From: Euryarchaeota archaeon UBA501
GTDB taxonomy: Archaea > Thermoplasmatota > Poseidoniia > Poseidoniales > Thalassarchaeaceae
Direction: 5' to 3'
Length of the DNA stretch: 24,510 nt
Assembly: GCA_002505685.1 (NCBI GenBank)
Contig: DAVT01000063.1
Span: 6,197-30,706 of the forward strand
Shown here: positions 14,902 through 21,799 of the stretch, piece by piece
How the letters are laid out: every line of letters begins with the position of its first letter
Position numbering within the stretch: the first letter of the stretch is position 1
Position numbers and translations under genes: made by a program
Notes under the pieces: generated by a model
Told to the model about the DNA's origin: nothing
The model's input: the letters and a program-made list of their open reading frames with translations, nothing else
Databases searched by the model: none

Positions 14902-16583
14902 TCTTCTCGAACTTTATTCGCAGATTCGGCCAAATCGGTTTCTGCTAAATTGAAACTATCCGCCATCAGTAAAGCACCTTGAGAATCGATCATTGCCCTG
15001 CCAGTGAATGTGTATTTTCGACCCAACATCTTGGCTCTCAAATCGGCCAAGAAAGATTCGCCTTGATCTGGTTTGCAGGCTGTTTTGACTTCTTCCATGG
15101 TCTGGCCCAAAAATGCCTCAGCCGGTTCCCGCCCAATAATGAGAGCGCCGTTCGACAAACCATCGTCCAATATGATGCGCAATCGTAAATCTTCATCTCC
15201 AACTTGTGGACCATGTTCTCTGCAAGCTCCATCACGCATTGCTTTCTTGCACTCGGGGCATCGATGGATGATACCAGAACCCCCTTGTACAGAGATCACT
15301 GTTGCTGTACTTCGAATACCACTTCTTGAACCACCAGATAGCAATTCGCTAAAATCAACATCAACAGAATGTGCTGTTGCATCGATGGCATCCCAAGGGA
15401 TGTTGTCGAGGATTTCTGCCTGATTGGCGTTATCCACAGTTAGATCAGGTGTACCTTGCCATGATCGAACACGGATTCCCCCAAGTTTGACGGCTATGGG
15501 TAATGAAGAAGGGGCGATTGGTAATTCCGACCATGCAGTCAATCTGCAAGTACCTGTTGGGTCTACTGCATCCCCACCCCATACGGTCTTCTCAGAGCCG
15601 TCTTGCCCTGTAAATGTTCGACTCGACCAAGAGGTTAGTTGGACTGTGATTGAGACGTCTGTTGAGCCATCGCGAAGTTGGCCGATTTGAAGCACCGAAG
15701 ATGATTGTAAATCTTCCAAGCTTGCGAATGCATTGTCGTGGTACACTTCAACCTTGGTGCGGTCACCAATATTCAACTCCGGTGTATCTCTGAATCGTCG
15801 GATGGCTGCGCCTTCAATTTTCAACAGTGTTCCAACGGGGTGCTCAAAACTGCCAAAGCACGCGAATCCAATGGTCCCAGAGTCATCCGCAAGACGTCCT
15901 TTCACCATGTCTATGGTTCCCGAACCATCCTTCTTGTTGACTGTCATTTGTCGAGTCGAAATGACGCGCGCGACTACGGTTGCAAATCCATCCATGCCGA
16001 GAACACGTTCAATTGCGGTCGGTTCAGAGGGAGCGGTGACAACTTTCCTTTCGCTTCCCCGCAAGACTGCTACACGACTGCTTTGATTGATGTTGAGTGA
16101 GAACTTTTCATTCCACTCATTGACTGAAACCCCTTCAAGTCGAACAATGCTACCTGGGGTGAGATTTTCTGCATGATTGCCCCAGTCCTTGAAATCCCAG
16201 CGGGTGCGTTCACCCCCCTCTTCCCAAGGATTATCTTCAATCCAACCAAAGGCGATTTGTTTCTCTTCTCCGCGCACCATCTGCATGCGCGGGACGTAAG
16301 TGACCACTTCGACTTCAATGGTGACATTGGTGTCATCTGAGGACAAATCTGAAAATTTCTCCACAGATTTTGCTGCAGGGCGCGCCGACATTTTCGGGGC
16401 ACCGACTTCCATTCCAGCCTCTTTTTGGAAGTGTTCAATCACGCTCTTGAGTGCGTGTTTGGGTGGAACGAGAAATTCATCTTTATATCGAGTAAATTCC
16501 ATCACGATTTCTTCTTCATTTGCATCTGGTACGGCTTCTTTGACCGCACGAACTTCATTTTCAAACTCTTCTAGGTTAGACAT
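14883..16583 (-). CDS. Replication protein A (single-stranded DNA-binding, multiple OB folds and zinc finger)
   Basis: Archaeal RPA coats single-stranded DNA in replication and repair. The 566-aa product has an N-terminal helical domain (1-70), then about three OB folds (roughly 85-175, 200-280, 310-390), seen as repeats of the pattern D-x-T/S-G-x-I/C-x-x-x-x-(F/W), for example LADDSGTIGFACFG and VDPTGTCRLTAWSE. A fourth C-terminal OB region carries a zinc finger with Cys442, Cys445, Cys454 and His457 (CPEC ... CREH). The ATG at 16583 follows AGGAG by about 10 nt; an earlier in-frame GTG/TTG-type start 17 codons upstream lacks such a site. It leads a minus-strand series of six genes. Confidence 0.9.
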   Translation of the reverse strand: MSNLEEFENEVRAVKEAVPDANEEEIVMEFTRYKDEFLVPPKHALKSVIEHFQKEAGMEVGAPKMSARPAAKSVEKFSDLSSDDTNVTIEVEVVTYVPRMQMVRGEEKQIAFGWIEDNPWEEGGERTRWDFKDWGNHAENLTPGSIVRLEGVSVNEWNEKFSLNINQSSRVAVLRGSERKVVTAPSEPTAIERVLGMDGFATVVARVISTRQMTVNKKDGSGTIDMVKGRLADDSGTIGFACFGSFEHPVGTLLKIEGAAIRRFRDTPELNIGDRTKVEVYHDNAFASLEDLQSSSVLQIGQLRDGSTDVSITVQLTSWSSRTFTGQDGSEKTVWGGDAVDPTGTCRLTAWSELPIAPSSLPIAVKLGGIRVRSWQGTPDLTVDNANQAEILDNIPWDAIDATAHSVDVDFSELLSGGSRSGIRSTATVISVQGGSGIIHRCPECKKAMRDGACREHGPQVGDEDLRLRIILDDGLSNGALIIGREPAEAFLGQTMEEVKTACKPDQGESFLADLRAKMLGRKYTFTGRAMIDSQGALLMADSFNLAETDLAESANKVREEWGVFA

Positions 16584-16776
16584 TTCGAGCAACTCCTGTG
16601 GAGGGTCAGTAGTAGACCGCGTCCGCACGAGCATGTCCTGCTTGGGCCCCTGAAAGGGCTAGGCAGAGAACAATGGTCGATCGTGCTGTTTGGGGAAGAC
16701 GCGGCACTCCATTACCTCCGGGAACCTACACCGTGTTGCGGGGGTTCTTGAACTCTCGCACATTGAACTCAAAGGG

Positions 16777-16784
16777 TATGATAA
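16777..16784 (+). promoter_or_regulatory. TATA-like element for the M14-family gene
   Basis: TATGATAA is centred about 26 nt before the ATG at 16806, which fits a leaderless transcript. The rest of the 222-base divergent gap (16584-16805) holds a weak GCCC/GGGC repeat at 16645-16658 and a doubtful 49-codon frame (16673-16822); I see no RNA gene in it. Confidence 0.5.
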
Positions 16785-16805
16785 GGGGGCAGAACTTGTT
16801 ATCAA

Positions 16806-17900
16806 ATGAGTACTGGGGTTAGTGTGGCGGAGATGGAACCCTTTCATTTTGAAGGAACAGAAATTGCACCCGGAACGGGTGTCGAAGTTTCTCTTGAATT
16901 GGGCGATGGGCCCGCAGGCAATCGGCGCAGTATCCCTGTCTACATTCTACACGGCACAAGTCCCGGCCCTGTAATGGGCCTAATCGCCGGGATTCATGGC
17001 GACGAATTGAACGGTGTTTCCGTGGTACATCACCTCATCCATGGGGATGACCACATTGCCAATACAGATGATGATACCATCGATCGAACACAACTTTCTG
17101 GCACACTTATCTGTGTCCCAGTTGTCAATATTGAGGGGATGCTACTCGAACAGCGTGGAGCTCCAGACAACCGCGACATCAATCGATTATTTCCCGGGAA
17201 AAAAGAAGGGAATCAATCGCAAAGAATTGCACACGCCTTGTTTGAGGGCGTAGTCAAACGTTCAGATTACCTCATCGATTTGCACTCTGCGCCCCATTCA
17301 AGAACGAATTTACCGCATGTGCGTGCAGATTTTGATTTGAAAGATTGCCTCGATTTGGCACGAGCATTTGGTACCCAAATTATCTTGCATTCAAATGGTC
17401 CAAAAGGTTCGTTGAGAAGAGAAGCATCCAAGCATGATACACCGACAATTTTGTTGGAAGCAGGAACTGCTCATCGATTTGAGATGGATGCAGTTCATGC
17501 TGGGATTGAAGGTGTGTTGAATGTGATGGGGCATCTGGGTATGATTGAACGCAAAGCACGTTTGCCTGCGGTTCGATTGTTGGTCCGTCGTTCCAAATGG
17601 GCTAGAGCAGAAGCTGGGGGATTGTTGTATAGTCTAGTCAAAGTGGGTGACCATGTCAAAAAGGGACAGAAAATTGCACTCATCACCGACCCACTTGGTG
17701 CCAAAACACACACGATTGAAAGCCCGCGAACGGGCGTAATCGTCGGGTTGGCACTAAATCCGCTGGTTCGTGCAGGAGATCCGATTGCAAACATTGTGTT
17801 GTGCTCAGCCACAAAATGGAGGCGAGCGCAGGTTGAACCAGATACTCAGGACCCCGAGGAAGAATCTGTGGATGATGAAGAATCTGTGGACGATGCTTGA
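16806..17900 (+). CDS. Succinylglutamate desuccinylase/aspartoacylase family zinc hydrolase
   Basis: Zinc-dependent M14-like amidohydrolase (COG3608 type) that releases acyl groups from amino acids or related compounds; substrate unknown. The 364-aa product has the zinc motif GIHGDELNG (62-70; His64, Glu67), the DNRDINRLFPG substrate-binding segment (121-131), the third zinc ligand in LIDLHSAP (His160) and the catalytic Glu in LLEAGT (Glu218). The C-terminal part (GLLYSLVKVGDHVKKGQKIA and onward) is the biotinyl-lipoyl-like beta domain usual in this subfamily. The tail is acidic and built from a tandem 18-nt repeat. The ATG is placed 26 nt after a TATA-like element. It is followed by the ion-channel gene after a 75-nt gap. 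Confidence 0.88.
   Translation: MSTGVSVAEMEPFHFEGTEIAPGTGVEVSLELGDGPAGNRRSIPVYILHGTSPGPVMGLIAGIHGDELNGVSVVHHLIHGDDHIANTDDDTIDRTQLSGTLICVPVVNIEGMLLEQRGAPDNRDINRLFPGKKEGNQSQRIAHALFEGVVKRSDYLIDLHSAPHSRTNLPHVRADFDLKDCLDLARAFGTQIILHSNGPKGSLRREASKHDTPTILLEAGTAHRFEMDAVHAGIEGVLNVMGHLGMIERKARLPAVRLLVRRSKWARAEAGGLLYSLVKVGDHVKKGQKIALITDPLGAKTHTIESPRTGVIVGLALNPLVRAGDPIANIVLCSATKWRRAQVEPDTQDPEEESVDDEESVDDA
17859..17894 (+). repeat. Tandem 18-nt repeat encoding the acidic tail
   Basis: Two head-to-tail copies of GAAGAATCTGTGGATGAT, differing at one base (GAT to GAC), encode EESVDD twice at the end of the M14-family protein. This looks like a recent slippage duplication. Confidence 0.8.
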
Positions 17901-17918
17901 AGGGGTTAGAATCGGTGT

Positions 17919-17936
17919 TGCGCCCCATAGGGCGCA
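17919..17936. terminator. Intergenic hairpin after the M14-family gene
   Basis: Seven-base arms TGCGCCC and GGGCGCA around CATA, extended by CGG/CCG (17913-17915 and 17937-17939) across a small bulge. It starts about 12 nt after the stop codon at 17900 and lies 40 nt before the channel gene. No U-tract follows. Same CCC/GGG core as three other gaps in the window. Confidence 0.45.
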
Positions 17937-17975
17937 CCGAACAGTCAAGAACTCCGTCTTGCCGCTAAACTTCTC

Positions 17976-18941
17976 ATGTCCGAGGGGTCTGATGTTGTTG
18001 AAGACAAGACCTTCTGGTGGTCAAATTGGGTGCGGGTGGAAAATCTTGAGCTCATCTTCTCGCTGGTTTCGATTGGAATCGTGATTTTTGTTATTCAAGA
18101 GGATCTGGTGAATAGCAATCCGACTTTGTTCTGGACTTTGGCCATTCTCGATTTGGCATTGGTTGGTTTTTTCGTAGCAGAATTGTCGAAAGACTTGTCC
18201 AATACTGAAGACAGAAAAGAATGGTGGAGAGCACAGAGTTGGGGTATGCTTGGTTTAACCCCTGTTATCTTAGCAGCAATCCCTGAAATCAGTGTACTGG
18301 TTCTGTTTAGGTTGATTCACCTATCCAAGGTATATTTTCTGGCCACCAATCTATTGGGTTTGCAAGAAACCAGTGAAGAATCGCCGGTCCAAGTGCAAAT
18401 TCAGCACCTGATTTTCGTCGTGACTGCAATCGGTTTTGCTGGAGGATTCATCGCCTATTTGTTTGAGCAGCACGCCTCTCCATCACAGTGTGGAGACACC
18501 TGTATTGATACACTTCCTCAGGCCATGTGGTGGGCCATTACAACCGCAACTACTGTTGGTTATGGAGACTATGCTCCGGTTACACCCGGTGGTAGAGTCG
18601 TTGCGATTTTCTTGATGTTCACCGGTATCGCTCTGTATGGATTATTGACGGCGACACTTTCTCAATTGATTTGGGCCAAGGGTCGAAAATTTGGCAACAA
18701 TGAACGTGGCGATGTCGATTCAGGTGAAGTGATTGAGCGTTTGGAGCGACTTGCAGACATGCGCCGAGATGGATGGCTCACTGCAACCGAGTTTCACGAC
18801 GCGAAAATGAGTGTACTCACTGGGAAAATGCCCGGAGGGAACAAAGCGAGAGATGTTGAATCAAGATCGCCAATCCCTCGGGATGAACGTAGAGAAAGAA
18901 GGGAGGCAGCCCGTGCTGGATTCCTCGACGAGGAAGAGTAG
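17976..18941 (+). CDS. Potassium channel, voltage-gated-like six-helix type with SHOCT tail
   Basis: Membrane channel for K+. The 321-aa product has hydrophobic helices at about 25-41, 50-68, 90-103, 105-125, 144-163 and 205-226, with a pore loop before the last helix carrying the selectivity filter TTATTVGYGD (189-198). The fourth helix region (LVLFRLIHLSKVYF) has only two or three basic residues, so voltage sensing, if any, is probably weak. Cys172 and Cys176 in the outer loop before the pore could form a disulfide. The cytoplasmic tail contains IERLERLADMRRDGWLTATE (253-272), a good match to the SHOCT motif, and a very basic RDERRERREAAR segment. The ATG follows CTTCTC with no clear ribosome-binding site. 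Confidence 0.88.
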   Translation: MSEGSDVVEDKTFWWSNWVRVENLELIFSLVSIGIVIFVIQEDLVNSNPTLFWTLAILDLALVGFFVAELSKDLSNTEDRKEWWRAQSWGMLGLTPVILAAIPEISVLVLFRLIHLSKVYFLATNLLGLQETSEESPVQVQIQHLIFVVTAIGFAGGFIAYLFEQHASPSQCGDTCIDTLPQAMWWAITTATTVGYGDYAPVTPGGRVVAIFLMFTGIALYGLLTATLSQLIWAKGRKFGNNERGDVDSGEVIERLERLADMRRDGWLTATEFHDAKMSVLTGKMPGGNKARDVESRSPIPRDERRERREAARAGFLDEEE

Positions 18942-18971
18942 GCTTGATAGCCACCAAGGCGACGACGAGTC

Positions 18972-19520
18972 ATGGAGCAGGTCATTTTCGGGGTAGTCAC
19001 CGCTTCAGATAGAGCCTCTTCGGGAGAATATGAGGACATTTCCGGTCTTGCAATTGCTGATTTTTTCTATGAGGCCATCTCCACTCCATTTGTCATCAAG
19101 AGACGAATTATTCCCGATGACCAGAGTACCATAGAATCCACACTCATCGAACTGGTAGATGCAGGATGTTGTGTCATCGTAACGACAGGAGGTACTGGGC
19201 CAGCCCCACGAGATGTCACTCCCGATGCCACGGAGGCCGTATGTGATCGAATTTTGCCAGGTTTTGGTGAACAGATGCGAGCGATTTCTCTTCGTCATGT
19301 ACCCACTGCAGTCCTCAGCCGGCAAACCGCAGGCACTCGTGGCAGTTGCCTAATTCTCAATTTGCCAGGTAGCCCCCGCTCAATTCGAGAAATTATCGAT
19401 GAAATTTGGCCGGCTGTGCCATATTGTGTCGACCTCATTGGAGGACCCTATATCGAAACAAAAGAGGGGGATTGGTCTGCTTGGAGGCCGCCTCACGCGC
19501 GCCGCGCGATTGAAGAATGA
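18972..19520 (+). CDS. MogA/MoaB-family molybdopterin-binding protein
   Basis: Probable molybdopterin adenylyltransferase or MoaB-like protein of molybdenum/tungsten cofactor synthesis. The 182-aa product shows the family's early strand GVVTASDRASSGEYED (7-22), the nucleotide-binding TTGGTGPAPRDVTPDAT (71-87), ILPGFGEQMR (94-103), VLSRQTAGTRG (114-124) and LILNLPGSP (127-135). These match MogA/MoaB closely, and the length fits. The C-terminal HARRAIEE tail is short and basic. It begins 30 nt after the channel gene and ends 18 nt before RNase PH, so co-transcription is likely, but no other cofactor genes are nearby. Confidence 0.9.
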   Translation: MEQVIFGVVTASDRASSGEYEDISGLAIADFFYEAISTPFVIKRRIIPDDQSTIESTLIELVDAGCCVIVTTGGTGPAPRDVTPDATEAVCDRILPGFGEQMRAISLRHVPTAVLSRQTAGTRGSCLILNLPGSPRSIREIIDEIWPAVPYCVDLIGGPYIETKEGDWSAWRPPHARRAIEE

Positions 19521-19538
19521 GACCCCAGTCGGCAATGC

Positions 19539-20363
19539 ATGGCCAAATTCAAGGACACCGATTTAGAATTGACACGGGCAATGGATGAAATGCGTGAGGT
19601 AGAGGTTCAACTCGACTTTACGCCGAATGCGCTTGCAAGTGTATTGTACAAGCAAGGTGACACTGTCGTGCTCGCATGTTGTACGCGCGCGAAGAACCTG
19701 CCACGTTGGTTCCCGAGGGATGCAACAAAAGGATGGGTCAATGCAGAATACTGTTTGTTACCCGGTTCAACCGATTCTCGATTCCAGCGGGAACGCCGAG
19801 GAGCGAAGGGCCGAACCTATGAGATTGAGAGATTGATTGCAAGGAGCCTACGAGCGGGAATTGATCTTGAGGAACTTGGACCCCATAGCCTGACTGTCGA
19901 TTGTGATATCCTGAATGCAGATGGAGGTACTCGATGTGCTTCAATTACCGCAGCCACCATTGCTCTACGTTTGGGTGTTCGTCGATTGATTGAGCAGGGC
20001 TTGTGCTTGCCCGCGGCTGATCGAAAGCCTGCGGACGCAGGGCGTGATTGGGTACCTCGTGAATTGAGCGATTCTGAAAAGGCAGCGCACGAAGCGGCCG
20101 TTCTACCTGTGGATGTCGCTGCAATTAGCGTTGGACTCATTGGGGAAGATGTATATCTTGACCTTGATTACATCCTCGATTCCAATGCTGATGTTGACAT
20201 GAACGTCATTGGAACAAGTGATGGGATGCTAGTGGAAGTTCAAGGTACAGGTGAAGAATCGACCTATTCACGGGCCCAGATGGATGCGCTCATGGATATG
20301 GCTGAGAAAGGGCTTGCAAGTTTGCATTCGTTGCAACAAGATGCGCTCAATGGTGCCAACTGA
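19539..20363 (+). CDS. rph: Bacterial-type ribonuclease PH
   Basis: Phosphorolytic 3'-5' exoribonuclease that trims tRNA 3' ends in bacteria. The 274-aa product has GWVNAEYCLLPGSTDSRFQR (65-84), the phosphate-binding arginine region RGAKGRTYEIERLIARSLRA (87-106), DCDILNADGGTRCASIT (121-137), VAAISVG (193-199) and DLDYILDSNADVDMN (208-222), whose acidic pair binds metal. The overall match is to bacterial RNase PH and not to archaeal exosome Rrp41/42. Two oddities: the usual N-terminal R-P-D-G-R motif is absent, and about 30 residues (158-190, Ala/Asp/Arg/Glu-rich) are inserted before VAAISVG. It lies tail to tail with a tRNA gene only 8 bases away. Confidence 0.9.
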   Translation: MAKFKDTDLELTRAMDEMREVEVQLDFTPNALASVLYKQGDTVVLACCTRAKNLPRWFPRDATKGWVNAEYCLLPGSTDSRFQRERRGAKGRTYEIERLIARSLRAGIDLEELGPHSLTVDCDILNADGGTRCASITAATIALRLGVRRLIEQGLCLPAADRKPADAGRDWVPRELSDSEKAAHEAAVLPVDVAAISVGLIGEDVYLDLDYILDSNADVDMNVIGTSDGMLVEVQGTGEESTYSRAQMDALMDMAEKGLASLHSLQQDALNGAN

Positions 20364-20365
20364 GG

Positions 20366-20369
20366 AAAA
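20366..20369 (-). terminator. T-tract after tRNA-Phe
   Basis: TTTT on the minus strand two bases after the encoded CCA end. Short T-runs terminate archaeal transcription. It sits just beyond the stop codon of RNase PH on the opposite strand, so the two transcripts probably meet here. Confidence 0.5.
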
Positions 20370-20371
20370 GG

Positions 20372-20447
20372 TGGTGCGGTGGGCCGGGCTTGAACCGGCG
20401 ACTTCCAGATCTTCAGTCTGGCACTCTCCCAGCTGAGTTACCACCGC
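20372..20447 (-). tRNA. tRNA-Phe (anticodon GAA)
   Basis: A 76-nt cloverleaf folds fully on the minus strand. The acceptor stem is GCGGTGG with CCACCGC, the D stem ACTC/GAGT, the anticodon stem CCAGA/TCTGG with loop CTGAAGA (anticodon GAA at 20412-20414), the variable loop AAGTC, and the T stem GCCGG/CCGGC with loop TTCAAGC. The discriminator is A and the CCA end is encoded. No intron is present. A TATA-like TTGATAATGC (about 20470-20479) lies 23-32 nt upstream of the 5' end. Confidence 0.97.
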
Positions 20448-20478
20448 AGGGAATGGGGCCACCAGCCTCGCATTATCA

Positions 20479-20490
20479 ACCCTTTCGGGT
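20479..20490. terminator. Small hairpin between endonuclease-like gene and tRNA
   Basis: Arms ACCC and GGGT around TTTC; on the minus strand this is a GAAA tetraloop hairpin. It lies 14 nt past the stop codon of the minus-strand gene that ends at 20505. The stem is short, so evidence is weak, but it repeats the CCC/GGG post-stop theme. Confidence 0.35.
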
Positions 20491-20504
20491 GCTAAATGAG
20501 GGCC

Positions 20505-21635
20505 TCAGAAGAGGTCGTCATCATCCTCATCAGATTCCAAGACCATGGGCTCTTCATCCTTCTTTGTGGATTTCTTTGCCGCCGGTTTGCTTTCCTTTTT
20601 TGCAGGTGCAGGTGCAGTCTTGCCTTGTTCTGCTGCCTCACGCTTGGCTTTTTCTTCGGCTTCTCGAGCCGCCAATTCTGCAGGATCCATTCCTTGAGCA
20701 ATGGCCAATTTGTTGCGCCGCTCATCACGAGCTTGCTTCTCGAACAATCGGTGCTTTGCACGCTCACATTGTTGCATCATAAACATGGCATCGTGTTCAA
20801 GCAAAGGTGAATCGGAAATCATCGTAATGTCTAGCCAATCACCATCCTCAGCAAGGAACTCTGCCAAAGGCTCAAATTTCAAATCGGATTTCTTGATCTG
20901 TGTATAGTGCAATGCGTTGCCCATGCGGTGCTCAATACCACTAAAGTGACAATAGAATGTCTTCCCACCAATGGTCTCCCGGACCAAATCAAACAATTCG
21001 CCGAAATCTTCACTTGTTCGTAGTCGACCATGCCCGCGGGCATGAATGTGGGCTAGATTGAGGACTGGAACGGTCCCTTCTACGTGATTGGTCACTTCAA
21101 GAACCTCTTCTAGACTACCCCAGAGTTCCTGACGCCCACTGGTCTCAACTCCGATTAGTGTAGGTGTGTTTTCGATTACCCAAGGGAATGCAGCATAATC
21201 TTCACTCTCTTCCTTATTATTCCAGATTTCTGCACATCTGTCAACGACGCCTGCCATCACATTGGCAACTTGCTCATTGGCTTCTGCACCTCGCTTGAAA
21301 TCTCCATAGGGACCAACGTGGTATGTGATGTGTCTAGCGTTCACAATTTTGGCCGCCTGTAGACTGGCTTCCATCTTGGAAAGTGTACGGCTACGTTCAC
21401 GCTTATTTCCTAGTAATTCTGCATAATATGGACCGTGGAGATTCATCTCAAATCCGGTTTTCCAAGACAGTATTCCCGCTTGCCAGTATTGGTCAAAATG
21501 GTGAGGGGCAACTGTGCGTACAGTCTGGATTTCCATCGTCTCCAATCCAAGAGCAGTGATGTCGTCCATCCCTTCCACGATGGTTCGTCCTTTGCACGAC
21601 AAAGGCACGCCGGCAGGTCCTAGTTTTAGTGGCAT
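20505..21635 (-). CDS. Endonuclease IV-like TIM-barrel protein with lysine/acid-rich tail
   Basis: Probable member of the AP endonuclease family 2 (apurinic-site repair), possibly with changed activity. The 376-aa product has the family's metal-site signposts: NLHGPYYAELL (65-75), ITYHVGPYG (103-111), VIENTPTLIGVETSG (153-167), VLNLAHIHARGHG (191-203), CHFSGIEH (229-236) and ITMISDSP (269-276). In classical endonuclease IV the fourth motif reads D-T-C-H and the last E-T-P; here they are N-L-A-H and D-S-P, so one or two zinc ligands differ. The last 70 residues are a charged extension rich in Ala/Lys/Glu, ending in SDEDDDDLF. The ATG at 21635 follows GGGGAG closely. Confidence 0.75.
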   Translation of the reverse strand: MPLKLGPAGVPLSCKGRTIVEGMDDITALGLETMEIQTVRTVAPHHFDQYWQAGILSWKTGFEMNLHGPYYAELLGNKRERSRTLSKMEASLQAAKIVNARHITYHVGPYGDFKRGAEANEQVANVMAGVVDRCAEIWNNKEESEDYAAFPWVIENTPTLIGVETSGRQELWGSLEEVLEVTNHVEGTVPVLNLAHIHARGHGRLRTSEDFGELFDLVRETIGGKTFYCHFSGIEHRMGNALHYTQIKKSDLKFEPLAEFLAEDGDWLDITMISDSPLLEHDAMFMMQQCERAKHRLFEKQARDERRNKLAIAQGMDPAELAAREAEEKAKREAAEQGKTAPAPAKKESKPAAKKSTKKDEEPMVLESDEDDDDLF

Positions 21636-21766
21636 CTTCTCCCCCCGACCTCTCGGCCGAAACGTTCTATCTTCAAAAGGATGTGCGGACGCATTCTCCT
21701 ATGTTTTCCGAACGCTTAGTGGATTCTACCCTTCGTAACTAATCAATCTTGGTAATTCCGACCGAC

Positions 21767-21774
21767 AATTTAAC
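21767..21774 (+). promoter_or_regulatory. TATA-like element for the haem peroxidase gene
   Basis: AATTTAAC is centred about 30 nt upstream of the ATG at 21800, again suggesting a very short or absent leader. It lies in the 164-base divergent gap between the endonuclease-like gene and the peroxidase gene; apart from this, only a small CGGCCG palindrome near 21654 was noticed. Confidence 0.4.
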
Positions 21775-21799
21775 CGAACTCTGTCCTTGCGTGCGCAGC

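Noticed and set aside
16584..16805. Possible RNA gene in the gap (a GGTTC...GAAC-like stretch near 16743)
   Set aside because: I could not fold a tRNA, SRP or RNase P core; the surrounding sequence lacks matching acceptor and D stems.
16673..16822. A 49-codon plus-strand frame in the divergent gap before the M14-family gene
   Set aside because: It has no convincing ribosome-binding site, overlaps the real gene start by 17 nt and spans the TATA-like element at 16777-16784, so it is probably not a gene.
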